DNA of 64,000 nt from Spirochaetota bacterium (GTDB taxonomy: Bacteria > Spirochaetota > UBA4802 > JAFGJZ01): the NCBI GenBank assembly GCA_027858855.1, contig JAQIBV010000063.1, forward strand, positions 20,315 through 84,314. Reading direction: 5' to 3'. Positions 1 through 7,572 of the stretch are shown here, piece by piece. The notes below the pieces were generated by a model. The model saw nothing but the letters and a program-made list of their open reading frames with translations. It did not search any database and was not told the DNA's origin. Within the stretch, counting starts at the first letter, position 1, and every line of letters begins with the position of its first letter. The translations under genes were made by a program, and so were the position numbers.

Positions 1-587
1 CATTCATTAACCACTGCATCACAGATCTCAATTGCAAAGTCAAGATCCGTATCGGTAAACTCTTCAGGAGAAAACTCAAGACCAATATAATTACCCGCAT
101 CACGAATTGACTGCACCCCCTGTTTAATCAGTGCACAACCCTCAACAGCCATTTTAAGAACATCACCACGAGTCATACCAAAAACATGATTCATGTGAAG
201 ATCACTGGTAGCAATATATTGGTGAATTACAGCACGTGGCGCACCCTTTAATGCCTCAATTGTTCGTTCAATCAGATGTTTCCGCGACGGTACAAGCACA
301 GATATTGTCACATCGTCAGGAATAATCTTTTTTTCTATAAGATCTCGGCAAAACCTGAAATCGTCTTCTGATGCTGAAGGAAAACCAACCTCAATCTGTT
401 TAAAACCTATATCAACTAACAGCTTAAAATACTCCAGTTTCTGCTCAGGAGTCATTGGATTCGGAAGAGCCTGGTTTCCATCACGAAGGTCCACTGCACA
501 CCATTGTGGTGAAACCTCAATCTTTTTAGAAGGCCATTCACGATTCTCGTTCTTAATCTCTTTCATTGCTGCATAACGGGGTTTCAT
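1..587 (-). CDS. leuA: 2-isopropylmalate synthase, N-terminal part (runs off the window)
   Basis: Condenses 2-oxoisovalerate with acetyl-CoA in the first committed step of leucine synthesis. The 195 residues visible by conceptual translation contain the HMGL-like signature VDLRDGNQAL at about residues 32-41, whose LRDG aspartate is a metal ligand in this family. The start YAAMKEIKNENREWPSKK and the preserved WC-x-VDLRDGNQAL block match the longer actinobacterial-type LeuA more than the E. coli type; that is inference from the N-terminus only. The ATG at 585-587 follows an AAAAGGAGAACAGT Shine-Dalgarno. The C-terminus lies beyond base 1. Transcription is probably controlled by the Leu leader and attenuator just upstream. 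Confidence 0.93.
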   Translation of the reverse strand, partial: MKPRYAAMKEIKNENREWPSKKIEVSPQWCAVDLRDGNQALPNPMTPEQKLEYFKLLVDIGFKQIEVGFPSASEDDFRFCRDLIEKKIIPDDVTISVLVPSRKHLIERTIEALKGAPRAVIHQYIATSDLHMNHVFGMTRGDVLKMAVEGCALIKQGVQSIRDAGNYIGLEFSPEEFTDTDLDFAIEICDAVVNE

Positions 588-674
588 ACTGTTCTCCTTT
601 TTTTGTTTCAGAAAGACCGACACTAAGCGAAACAATGTTTATCATTTAGGTTTTATACAAGCGCCTAAATAAAA

Positions 675-698
675 AAACCGTCGCTTTCGCGACGGTTT
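675..698 (-). terminator. leuA attenuator terminator
   Basis: Read on the minus strand this is a perfect 10-bp stem (AAACCGTCGC / GCGACGGTTT) closed by a GAAA tetraloop and followed by a run of seven T. It lies between the Leu-rich leader peptide and leuA. The competing antiterminator is the GCGGTGGT at 731-738 (minus strand), which starts five bases after the leader stop codon and pairs with ACCGTCGC in the terminator's first arm. Confidence 0.85.
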
Positions 699-742
699 CC
701 GATTTTTTCAAGATTTAAGCGTATCAGACCACCACCGCGAGA

Positions 743-799
743 CTATCTATTCTCGAGTAAGAGAAGTGCGAGGAGGTTTAATACAAAATTTGTTTTCAT
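743..799 (-). CDS. leuL: leuA leader peptide (18 aa, seven leucines)
   Basis: A short frame on the leuA strand encodes MKTNFVLNLLALLLLENR, with seven Leu codons in a nine-residue stretch. Its stop codon lies 45 bases before a GNRA-capped terminator hairpin, which is the arrangement of a ribosome-mediated attenuator. A stalled ribosome on the Leu codons would leave the bases at 731-738 free, and these can pair fully (with two wobble pairs) with the 5' arm of the terminator. No Shine-Dalgarno is visible and a possible -10 lies close upstream, so the leader mRNA could be leaderless. Function is inferred from sequence only. Confidence 0.82.
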   Translation of the reverse strand: MKTNFVLNLLALLLLENR

Positions 800-806
800 A
801 ATGAGT

Positions 807-835
807 CATTAAGTAGCAAATCAGGTATCTGTCAA
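807..835 (-). promoter_or_regulatory. Possible sigma-70 promoter of the leu leader
   Basis: On the minus strand TTGACA (830-835) is followed after 17 bases by TTAATG (807-812). The -35 is perfect and the -10 weak. Initiation here would start transcription almost at the leader ATG, which would fit the missing Shine-Dalgarno but is unusual. Confidence 0.3.
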
Positions 836-1028
836 TAATTTTTGATAACTTCGACAGAAGTGACTCAAAAAAACCCCATTTAGATACTGAATATTATATA
901 TCATCTTTCAAAAAATACAGATATTGAATTCACAAACAAGCTATTTTTTCAATCATTCACTTTTATTATTGACGATACCTGTCTATAGCAAAATGTAATA
1001 TAATACTCAGGTATTTTACTAAACAAAA

Positions 1029-1115
1029 CCGCTAATAATGACTCATGGCAATCAGCACAGGCCGCATGTGCGAGCAGCAAGAGTCATCTTGCGACCAGCA
1101 CAGCAAAGGAACTTA
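1029..1115. repeat. Dispersed repeat A, copy 4, with one 43-bp unit
   Basis: Bases 1060-1102 hold one copy of the 43-bp unit GGCCGCATRTGCGAGCAGC... that occurs twice in tandem at 63871-63956. The unit contains the inverted repeat GCAAGA-GTCA-TCTTGC. It is followed here, as at the other site, by AAAGGAACTT. The repeat fills the space just upstream of rsmI and would encode the first 30 residues of a longer but unlikely rsmI reading frame. Confidence 0.75.
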
Positions 1116-1127
1116 AATGGAGAACAT

Positions 1128-1811
1128 ATGACCAGCGAACCACAACTTTATGTCATAGCTACCCCCATAGGAAACCTGAAAGATATCACTCTCAGAGCTC
1201 TGGATATTCTAAAAAATGACATTGACCTTCTTTTCTGTGAGGACACAAGGGTTACTGGCAAACTGCTTGCCCATTATGAAATCAAAATTCGGCTCATGTC
1301 CCTTCATGCGCACTCATCACAAAAACCTCTTGAGAAGGCAATCGAAATGCTACGCAATGGCAAAAACATTGGCTACGCATCTGATTGTGGCACACCTGCA
1401 ATTTCCGACCCTGGAAGCCGGCTCGTTGAAACGGTTAGTGCGGCTGGATTCAGAACAACTCCTCTGCCTGGCGCTTCGGCCGTCACATCAATAGTATCTG
1501 TATGTGGATTTAGTGGAAAACAGTTTATTTTTTCCGGATTTATCAGTAAAAAACCGGGAAGAAGAATCAACGAACTTACTGAACTTCAAAAGTTTAACGG
1601 AATAATCGTACTCTATGAGTCACCACACCGCATAAAAAAAACACTCCTGGCGATCTCTGAAGTGTTTTTAAATACCGACATAGTTGTCGGACGTGAAATA
1701 TCCAAGAAATTTGAGGAGATAATACGTACAAATACGCGCAACATCGACGCTTTATTGGACAATTTAACAGAAAAAGGTGAATTTTCTATTGCAATTCATA
1801 ACAATCCATGA
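1128..1811 (+). CDS. rsmI: 16S rRNA (cytidine(1402)-2'-O)-methyltransferase
   Basis: Uses S-adenosylmethionine to 2'-O-methylate C1402 in the decoding centre of 16S rRNA. The tetrapyrrole-methylase fold is evident from ATPIGNLKDIT near the N-terminus, the CEDTR block, the SDCGTPAISDPG loop and the PGASAV segment. The frame is open from 1038, but those 30 residues are encoded by a dispersed repeat. The ATG at 1128 directly precedes the conserved PQLYVIATPIGNL and has a TGGAG Shine-Dalgarno, so it is the chosen start. At 227 residues it is shorter than typical RsmI (about 270-290); the C-terminal tail is what is missing. It is transcribed divergently from leuA. Confidence 0.93.
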   Translation: MTSEPQLYVIATPIGNLKDITLRALDILKNDIDLLFCEDTRVTGKLLAHYEIKIRLMSLHAHSSQKPLEKAIEMLRNGKNIGYASDCGTPAISDPGSRLVETVSAAGFRTTPLPGASAVTSIVSVCGFSGKQFIFSGFISKKPGRRINELTELQKFNGIIVLYESPHRIKKTLLAISEVFLNTDIVVGREISKKFEEIIRTNTRNIDALLDNLTEKGEFSIAIHNNP

Positions 1812-1860
1812 TATCATGGCATGGTCGACTTTATTTTTTTTCGTAATTTTTATACAATGT

Positions 1861-1887
1861 TAAAGATTGGTTTTGAATAACCGATAA
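1861..1887 (+). promoter_or_regulatory. Sigma-28 (FliA) promoter of flgM
   Basis: TAAAGATT, an 11-base spacer and ACCGATAA match the sigma-28 consensus TAAAGTTT-N11-GCCGATAA with three mismatches. It lies about 30 bases before the flgM start. This is the only good match to that consensus I noticed in the window, and it fits a class 3 copy of flgM driven by the fliA gene found at 13746. Confidence 0.8.
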
Positions 1888-1917
1888 TAGTATTAGATCA
1901 AACAAGGGTTATATAAG

Positions 1918-2217
1918 ATGGTACTGAATAAAATTGGTAATATAAACAAAATTTTCGAAACTAAGAAGTCAAACTCTGTTAATAAGGCTAATAGCGCTGG
2001 CGCTTCTTCCGATTCGATACAACTCTCTACAGAGGGCCTTCGCGCTGCTGAAGAGGCTAAAACCCTGCAGATGGTACGGGAAACACCGGACGTCAGAAGG
2101 GAAAAAATCGAAGCGATTAAGCAACAGATGCAGGATGGAACCTATGACCGTCACCTGGACGATAAAGTTCTTGGTCTTGTAGCTAATAAACTTATGAACG
2201 GTATATTCAGCGAATAG
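1918..2217 (+). CDS. flgM: Anti-sigma-28 factor FlgM
   Basis: FlgM binds and inhibits sigma-28 until the hook-basal body is complete and is then exported through the flagellar apparatus. The 99-residue protein has the usual disordered N-terminal half, the motif DSIQLSTEGLRAAEEAK in the middle and the C-terminal sigma-binding helices beginning RREKIEAIKQQMQDGTY. The length is typical. It is monocistronic, between a sigma-28 promoter and a strong terminator. The matching sigma factor is encoded at 13746-14558. The Shine-Dalgarno before the ATG is weak. Confidence 0.9.
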   Translation: MVLNKIGNINKIFETKKSNSVNKANSAGASSDSIQLSTEGLRAAEEAKTLQMVRETPDVRREKIEAIKQQMQDGTYDRHLDDKVLGLVANKLMNGIFSE

Positions 2218-2247
2218 GGTCAAAAGAAATTTCTAATTGATTGTAAC

Positions 2248-2277
2248 AAAAGCGGTATATCTATGCCGCTTTTTTTT
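2248..2277 (+). terminator. flgM terminator
   Basis: AAAAGCGG-TAT / ATG-CCGCTTTT forms an 11-bp stem with a four-base loop, followed by a run of T. It begins 30 bases after the flgM stop codon. Confidence 0.85.
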
Positions 2278-2352
2278 GTAACTTGATATTTCCACCACCC
2301 CAATAAACAGAATGCGGCGTCTTGAAATAACGAACAGGGAATAAGCATTAGT

Positions 2353-3507
2353 ATGATATATCCAGACTTTCATCTTCCGACTCGGATCTATTTACAACCC
2401 GACATTATATCAAATGTCGGCGAAATTATAGCCTCCCGAAACGCACGCCGGGCTCTTATAATCACCTCTTCAGATGACTATGAAAAATACGAGAACATAA
2501 TCGAATCAATAGTACAAAACCTGAACAATAACGGTGTCATAAGCATAATTTATGATGAAATACCGGGACAGGCCAACAATGAGTATATTGATTCGGCGGT
2601 CTATTACGCAAAAAAAACCAATACCGACATCATCATTGGCATTGGCCTGATTGAAAGCATGAACAGCGCAAAGGCCATAGCCCTGCTTGCGAACAACTAC
2701 TATTTTTGTGACGATATTTTCGAATATCCCAAGGTTGAAGACCCGATTCCATATGCCCTGATCCCTTTCATGCCATCTATCGGACTTGAGATTCTTCCCT
2801 GCTTCTACATGCCTGATATCCACCGTAATCTGAAAAGAATCTACTACAATAACCGGTTGTACCCCGACCTTACAATTATCGATCCACTGCTCTCGCTACA
2901 GGCCGAAGACTCGGATTTTGCAAATGCTAGTGTTGCCGCCCTGTCAATCGCGGTAGAATCGCTGATTTCGCAGACAACGAGTGAAATTACAAACACCTAC
3001 GCACTAAAAGCGGTCGATCTGACATATCGTAACCTTGCATCAGCATTCCGTGATCCTGACAATATTCAGTACCGGACTCCCCTTGCATTAGCATCAGTTT
3101 TAAGCGGAATATCTTTAACAACATCGTTCATGTCAATTACACTGGCAATATCTCTTGCTCTATCTTCGTACACCCCCATACCACTGTCAAAAAGCATGGG
3201 GATTCTTCTTCCACACATCATGGAGTATAACCTTACAACCTCCACAAATAAATATGTGCAGATAGCCCGGATAATGGATGAAAATGTACATGATATTACG
3301 ATTATTGAGGCGGCAATTAAGGCGATCGAAGCGATCAGAAAGACTACCCTGGACGTAGAGATCCCTCAAAGACTGAGTGAATTTGAGATATCTAAAACAT
3401 TACTTGGAAAGGTCAGTGAACTTGCTCAAACATACCCCTTTATAAAGAATGCTCCACGAACACTCAATAAAGATGAGCTTGAGACTATACTTGTAGCAGC
3501 TTTTTAG
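2353..3507 (+). CDS. Iron-dependent alcohol dehydrogenase-fold protein lacking catalytic motifs
   Basis: The length (384 aa) and overall layout match group III iron-ADHs: the N-terminal P-x-RIYLQPDIISNVGE, the PDLTIIDPLLSL segment and the LLPHIMEYN helix are all recognisable. The catalytic features are gone. The nucleotide loop GGGS-x2-D-x-AK has become GIGLIESMNSAK (residues 96-107), PTTAGTGSE has become PFMPSIGLE (138-146), and none of the four metal ligands (Asp, His in GMDALTHAIE; two His in the later helices) survives at 190-202 or 260-285. The frame is intact and codon use is normal, so it looks like a maintained pseudoenzyme. Substrate and role are unknown. Confidence 0.75.
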   Translation: MIYPDFHLPTRIYLQPDIISNVGEIIASRNARRALIITSSDDYEKYENIIESIVQNLNNNGVISIIYDEIPGQANNEYIDSAVYYAKKTNTDIIIGIGLIESMNSAKAIALLANNYYFCDDIFEYPKVEDPIPYALIPFMPSIGLEILPCFYMPDIHRNLKRIYYNNRLYPDLTIIDPLLSLQAEDSDFANASVAALSIAVESLISQTTSEITNTYALKAVDLTYRNLASAFRDPDNIQYRTPLALASVLSGISLTTSFMSITLAISLALSSYTPIPLSKSMGILLPHIMEYNLTTSTNKYVQIARIMDENVHDITIIEAAIKAIEAIRKTTLDVEIPQRLSEFEISKTLLGKVSELAQTYPFIKNAPRTLNKDELETILVAAF

Positions 3508-3529
3508 AGTTTAAATGACGACTCCCGTT

Positions 3530-4006
3530 CTACTTGCCGGGAATCGTGCTCAACTCTTCATGAGAGAATATTTGATCAATATCGAGAATAACAACAAAAC
3601 CGGCCTCGACCTTAGCAATACCAACGATGTATTTTCCTGAAATACCCCTTACAATCGGTGGAGGAGGCTCAATATCTTTTGAATCGATCCGTATTACATG
3701 ACTGACAGAGTCGATGGCTAAACCGACCTTTTTACCCTGAATATCCACAACTATTGCACGCAGGTTTTCACGCTCTTTGTTTTCACGAATACCAAACTTA
3801 TTACTCAGATTAATAACTGGAATAACCTGGCCACGAAGATCTATTATACCAATAATAAAAGAAGCTGATTTAGGCAATTTGGTTATCTTGGGAAGTTTTA
3901 AAATTTCCTGTACCTTAAGAATCTCAAGGCCATACTCTTCTTCACCAATTTTAAAACAGACAACCTGCATTGACGTTGTCTCTTTCTTCTGAATATCTTT
4001 AAGCAT
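3530..4006 (-). CDS. cheW: Chemotaxis coupling protein CheW
   Basis: Couples chemoreceptors to the CheA kinase. The single CheW domain fills the protein: VVCFKIGEEEYGLEILKVQEI near the start, then IIGIIDLRGQVIPVINLS and the GLAIDSVSHVIRI strand pair. A start at the ATG of 4006 (MLKDIQKK) has a GGTGG upstream; an in-frame GTG at 4015 and an ATG at 3970 are alternatives. It is the last gene of the long minus-strand block and has its own sigma-70-like promoter. It converges on the ADH-like gene, only 22 bases away. Confidence 0.95.
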   Translation of the reverse strand: MLKDIQKKETTSMQVVCFKIGEEEYGLEILKVQEILKLPKITKLPKSASFIIGIIDLRGQVIPVINLSNKFGIRENKERENLRAIVVDIQGKKVGLAIDSVSHVIRIDSKDIEPPPPIVRGISGKYIVGIAKVEAGFVVILDIDQIFSHEELSTIPGK

Positions 4007-4032
4007 ATATACCACCCATATAACAATTATTC

Positions 4033-4061
4033 ATTGTACACAGACCTGAACAAAAATTCAA
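4033..4061 (-). promoter_or_regulatory. Probable sigma-70 promoter of cheW
   Basis: On the minus strand TTGAAT (4056-4061), a 17-base spacer and TACAAT (4033-4038) lie about 27 bases before the chosen cheW start. Confidence 0.6.
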
Positions 4062-4084
4062 GCATTTATTTGTTAAGAGACTAC

Positions 4085-4819
4085 CTAATTAATATAGTAA
4101 CCGTAAATGAAGAGTGCCACTCCCGAAACAAGGAAGAGAACTATTTTAAAAAAAATCGGTTCACGTTCTCTCATGAAAATATCAACAAGACCAAGAGCAA
4201 CACCATATACGGAAAGAAATGCTCCAAGGAACTGATAATTAAAGATAAAGTGATTAATAAGAGCGGCAACACCAACTCCCGCGCCTATATCTATAAAATC
4301 TTTGAATCCTATACCCTTTCCAGGGTCAAAATCGCCCAGAAAAGGATCTCGCTCAACAGTCTCATTTCGAAAATACCGTTGTCGGGTTTTTTCAAGTTTT
4401 TCTCTTTTTATCTTTTCTCGTAAATCTTTGGTGTAGTCATCAAGGCCGTAATTTTTACCAAGTATGCGCAGAACTTCCTTGTTTGGCAATGTGGATATAA
4501 GAGGTGCAAGGGCTGAGAACTTGGAAGTAAGAGAGGTAGTACGTCCAGAGGTCATATTTCGCTCTGTTGTAACATCACCTTTATCAACAATCGAATAGTA
4601 GGCCATTCCACCTTCATCGGCAGATTCATAAAAAATGCGAACTTTTTGACTCTTGGTGTTGTAATCAACCCGAATATAACTTCCATCAGGATCGTTATAG
4701 TAGAAGGCTCGCTGGTAGCCTTTAATTTCTGACGGTCGACGCTTCCAATAAACTCCGGATGAAGCAGTGCTGTCTCCGATAAGCTGGTTAGCACGCGTCC
4801 TGTTATTTGATCCCCTCAT
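4085..4819 (-). CDS. Uncharacterised protein with C-terminal membrane helices
   Basis: I do not recognise a family. The first 110 residues are soluble and rich in Tyr, Ser and Thr, with repeated short strands (IRVDYNTKSQKVRIFYES), suggesting a small beta domain. A charged helical stretch (about 130-155, rich in K, R and E) follows, then two or three hydrophobic segments from about residue 180 to the end (IGAGVGVAALINHFIFNY, FLGAFLSVYGVALGLVDIF, FKIVLFLVSGVALFIYGY). It has no signal peptide. It sits between cheW and the bS22-like gene on the same strand, separated from the latter by a terminator, so it is probably transcribed alone. Confidence 0.65.
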   Translation of the reverse strand: MRGSNNRTRANQLIGDSTASSGVYWKRRPSEIKGYQRAFYYNDPDGSYIRVDYNTKSQKVRIFYESADEGGMAYYSIVDKGDVTTERNMTSGRTTSLTSKFSALAPLISTLPNKEVLRILGKNYGLDDYTKDLREKIKREKLEKTRQRYFRNETVERDPFLGDFDPGKGIGFKDFIDIGAGVGVAALINHFIFNYQFLGAFLSVYGVALGLVDIFMREREPIFFKIVLFLVSGVALFIYGYYIN

Positions 4820-5100
4820 CGTAATACCCTTTCCCGAAATCTAACTAATGATCCGGTTTTAGCAACAGATCTTAGCTAATTAAGAACACCCTGACTGCTA
4901 ATGTACATAAAAAAGATAAACAACCACCAGTCTAATGGTAGCGCAGAAGTAGAATCCCGCAAAAAACATAAGATCTTCAAAAATAGAACCAGACTTCTGA
5001 CAAACCAGCAAAATCAATACGCTACAATCCAACCAAAACTATTTTTACAAAATGTCTCTCAAAATATACATTTACACAGGTAACTTCTGCTATTTTAACA

Positions 5101-5128
5101 AAAAAGCTGTCCAAAAGGACAGCTTTTT
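5101..5128 (-). terminator. Bidirectional terminator
   Basis: A perfect 12-bp stem AAAAAGCTGTCC / GGACAGCTTTTT with an AAAA loop (TTTT on the other strand) and T-runs in both directions. It lies after the bS22-like gene and before the 244-residue membrane protein, and most likely ends the long gmk-hfq transcript. Confidence 0.85.
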
Positions 5129-5184
5129 ATATTCCTGTTTGTAAACAAACGAAGAACTGAATAACAAACAGGGAAAACTATATT

Positions 5185-5274
5185 CTACTTCTTCTTATGA
5201 CGATTTTGTCTTCTGCGTTTTTTTCTTTTATGGTTAGCAATCTTTTGACGCTTTTTCTTTTTTCCGCACGGCAT
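5185..5274 (-). CDS. Very small basic protein, bS22 / AURKAIP1-COX24-like
   Basis: A 29-residue frame beginning MPCGKKKKRQKIANHKRKK and ending RHKKK, with more than half of the residues Lys or Arg. The pattern MPCGKKxKR..IATHKRKKR resembles the tiny basic proteins annotated as AURKAIP1/COX24-domain or bS22-type ribosomal proteins in Bacteroidetes-related genomes. An AAGGAG Shine-Dalgarno lies eight bases before the ATG. A ribosomal role is inferred from family resemblance. It lies downstream of the SPFH and hfq genes on the same strand and directly ahead of a strong terminator. Confidence 0.75.
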   Translation of the reverse strand: MPCGKKKKRQKIANHKRKKRRRQNRHKKK

Positions 5275-5388
5275 CGCAAACTCCTTAATTATTTGATAGT
5301 CAGAATTAAAAAAAAATTAAAAATGACAGGCAAATTCACATTACCACTGTTTGAAAAACCAGGAATAAGTCTAAATAATACCAACTGC

Positions 5389-6327
5389 TTACTTCAGATT
5401 ATCTATATCTTCGCTGACTTTCTTATCTTTACTTTCTTTCGCATCTTCACTTTTTTTTACATCTTTTTTTGTTTCGCTTATCTTGTCAAGACCAAAAGCA
5501 TACCCATCCGAATTTACAGGAATTATCATTTTTACAGAGGGTGCCAGCTTTTCAATATAGATATATTTTAAAACATCAGGATTACCCGCAATAATATCTG
5601 AAATTTTCTGTAAATGCTCATAGTAGGTACCGGTTTCGATACTTTTTAAATCGAGTGAATGTTGAAGAGCTTCGCGCTCTACCAGATGTTTCTTTCGCAG
5701 CTCCATCAAATCGGTACGCAACTGCAAACCATAATTATAGATCTCTTCATCAGGGATTTTCAATATGGTTAAAGCATCAATTCCATTAACAGAAATTCCA
5801 TATTCCTGAGCCCGGCTTCTGCATCTTTCTTCGATTGTTACAAGCAAATCGGGCCATTGTTCCCGCAAACGGTCAGGAGCAAAGGGTGAATTCAGATAGG
5901 GTCGCATAATCGAAGCAAATTCTGATAGAAGATCAGACTCCAGTTTGTCGGCAATTGCAGCAGCCGGATCTTCAAGCTGGGAAGCCGACGGTATATAGCT
6001 TTTAGCGTCAACACTATAACGCATGGAGAGTTTAACAGAAACTGAATAGAGCGAATCGTCAAGCAACTCTAGCTCTTGAAGCGGTAGTGAGCAATCCACT
6101 TCAAGAGTACCATTCGTTTCGATAGTATAAAATGCGACCCGCCCTGGAATCAATGCATAGGGAGCAATTACCCATCCGCTCCCAGAAGATGTTATTATAC
6201 GTTTGTCTTCGGTATCATAGGCAACGAGGATCTGCCCTCGTGGGGTAAATTTAACAGAACGATAGGCAGTATACCCTGCCCCGCCAAGAATAACTACAAA
6301 CAAAATAAATAATAAAAACTTTTTCAC
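5389..6327 (-). CDS. Membrane-anchored SPFH/Band 7-like protein
   Basis: An N-terminal transmembrane segment (about residues 4-20, FLLFILFVVILGGAGYTAYR) is followed by a globular region of about 200 residues arranged like an SPFH/HflC domain: an early beta-rich part (VKFTPRGQILVAYD), conserved SVSVKLSMRYSVD strand, and an alternating charged helix around 205-235. The C-terminal 30 residues are almost all Lys, Glu, Asp and Ser. SPFH proteins scaffold membrane proteases and microdomains; the partner here is unknown. It starts two bases after hfq, so translation is likely coupled. The family assignment is moderate. Confidence 0.6.
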   Translation of the reverse strand: MKKFLLFILFVVILGGAGYTAYRSVKFTPRGQILVAYDTEDKRIITSSGSGWVIAPYALIPGRVAFYTIETNGTLEVDCSLPLQELELLDDSLYSVSVKLSMRYSVDAKSYIPSASQLEDPAAAIADKLESDLLSEFASIMRPYLNSPFAPDRLREQWPDLLVTIEERCRSRAQEYGISVNGIDALTILKIPDEEIYNYGLQLRTDLMELRKKHLVEREALQHSLDLKSIETGTYYEHLQKISDIIAGNPDVLKYIYIEKLAPSVKMIIPVNSDGYAFGLDKISETKKDVKKSEDAKESKDKKVSEDIDNLK

Positions 6328-6329
6328 GA

Positions 6330-6551
6330 TTATGACTCTTCATCGTATTTTAAAGGTTTTGACGGCATAATGGTAGAAATAGCGTGCTTATAAATCAGAT
6401 TCTGTTTTGTATCGATTCTCAGAAGAACTGTAAAGTTATCAAAAGCCTGAACCTTTCCCTGCAAAGGCACCCCATTGGTCAAATAGATAGTTAAAGCGAC
6501 CTTCTCCTTACGCGCGTTATTTAAAATCTTATCCTGAATATTTACACTCAT
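6330..6551 (-). CDS. hfq: RNA chaperone Hfq
   Basis: Hexameric Sm-like RNA chaperone that promotes small RNA-mRNA pairing. The 73-residue protein contains Sm1 ([21 protein letters not shown]) and a somewhat divergent Sm2 ([14 protein letters not shown]), where the usual YKHAIST is kept. The N-terminal [13 protein letters not shown] matches the usual Q-D-x-FLN-x-RK start that forms the proximal RNA face. miaA-hfq adjacency is a classical bacterial arrangement and is preserved here, with a gap of about 100 bases between them. Confidence 0.97.
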   Translation of the reverse strand: MSVNIQDKILNNARKEKVALTIYLTNGVPLQGKVQAFDNFTVLLRIDTKQNLIYKHAISTIMPSKPLKYDEES

Positions 6552-6657
6552 AACAACTCCCCCTTTTTTTTATATATATAGTTACGGCTGTAGATCGCAA
6601 TTTTAAAGATGCACCAACCGCAGGAAGCAGTGTTTTGTTTATGAATTAGATCGATTA

Positions 6658-7572
6658 TTACAATAAAAAAAGCTCTCTTACACCTGCATTAAGTGATTCA
6701 TAATCGGTATTTTCAAAGAAGTTTATCTGCGAATAACGATTTAACCATGTAATCTGTTTTTTGGCATACTTACGCGTCATCTGCTTCATCAGACTCACAG
6801 CTTCTTCTTTACCAATTTCACCTGTAATATAATCATATATTTGCGAGTATCCAATAGAATTCATCGAATTCATACTCTTATTATATCCCTTTTTTATCAA
6901 ACCGTCTACTTCATCAATAAATCCGTCTGCTACCATTGCATCAACACGCCTATCAATTCGACCATAGAGAACTTCCCGTTCAAACCGTGGTGAAAAAAAA
7001 TGTGTTGAAGAAGAAATCCGCTGCACGCGTTCACCACGCAAACTGCTCATCGGTTTTCCGGAAAGATAAGTAACCTCAAGAGCCCTGATGATTCGTTGAG
7101 CATCATTAGGGTGAATTAAGGAAGCCGAAACAGGGTCAACAGATTCAAGCTCTTTGTGCAATTCCGAAAGTCCCTGCAACTGACATTTTTCTCTCAAACG
7201 GGTACGCAACTCAGGGTCGGCATCGGGCATAGGAGAAAAGCCAAAAAAGAAGGAATCCAGATAGAGAAGTGTTCCCCCTACAAAGAGCGGAATTGCACCG
7301 CGACTGGTAATATCAGTGACAGCAATATCGGCAAGGGAACAGTAGCGTACAAGATCGAAAGGCTCATCAGGATAGACAACATCAATGAGATGATGCGGCA
7401 CAAGGTTTCGCTCGGAAGGAGAGATTTTCCCGCTGCCAATATCCATACCGACATACACCTGTACCGAATCGACAGAAACAATCTCAAAACGGTTGGGAAA
7501 CGCATGACAAAGAGCAAGGGCTACATCACTTTTTCCCGAAGCAGTAGGTCCAGGAATTACCAGCGCATTAAT
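6658..7572 (-). CDS. miaA: tRNA dimethylallyltransferase, unusual start
   Basis: Transfers an isopentenyl group to N6 of A37 in tRNAs that read UNN codons. The P-loop GPTASGKS, the catalytic-core DSVQVYVGMDIG (a variant of DSxQVYRGMDI), VGGTLLYLDSF and the C-terminal RKYAKKQITWLNR helix are all present. The conserved N-terminus extends upstream of the first in-frame GTG and ATG codons. In frame before the P-loop only ATT (7572-7570), CTG and ATA are available after a TGA. An ATG overlapping the previous stop (TAATG, 7570-7566) is in another frame and ends after three codons. Either a rare ATT/CTG start is used or one base is missing near 7560. Confidence 0.9.
   Translation of the reverse strand: MNALVIPGPTASGKSDVALALCHAFPNRFEIVSVDSVQVYVGMDIGSGKISPSERNLVPHHLIDVVYPDEPFDLVRYCSLADIAVTDITSRGAIPLFVGGTLLYLDSFFFGFSPMPDADPELRTRLREKCQLQGLSELHKELESVDPVSASLIHPNDAQRIIRALEVTYLSGKPMSSLRGERVQRISSSTHFFSPRFEREVLYGRIDRRVDAMVADGFIDEVDGLIKKGYNKSMNSMNSIGYSQIYDYITGEIGKEEAVSLMKQMTRKYAKKQITWLNRYSQINFFENTDYESLNAGVRELFLL

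Noticed and set aside
731..760. T-box riboswitch upstream of leuA
   Set aside because: GGTGG is present but the conserved T-box AGGGTGGNACCGCG is not; a Leu-rich leader peptide explains the region better.
1038..1127. N-terminal 30-residue extension of RsmI
   Set aside because: Encoded by a dispersed repeat; the ATG at 1128 has a Shine-Dalgarno and starts the conserved domain.
4901..5083. Reading frame on the plus strand
   Set aside because: Low-complexity AT-rich composition, no Shine-Dalgarno, no recognisable pattern.
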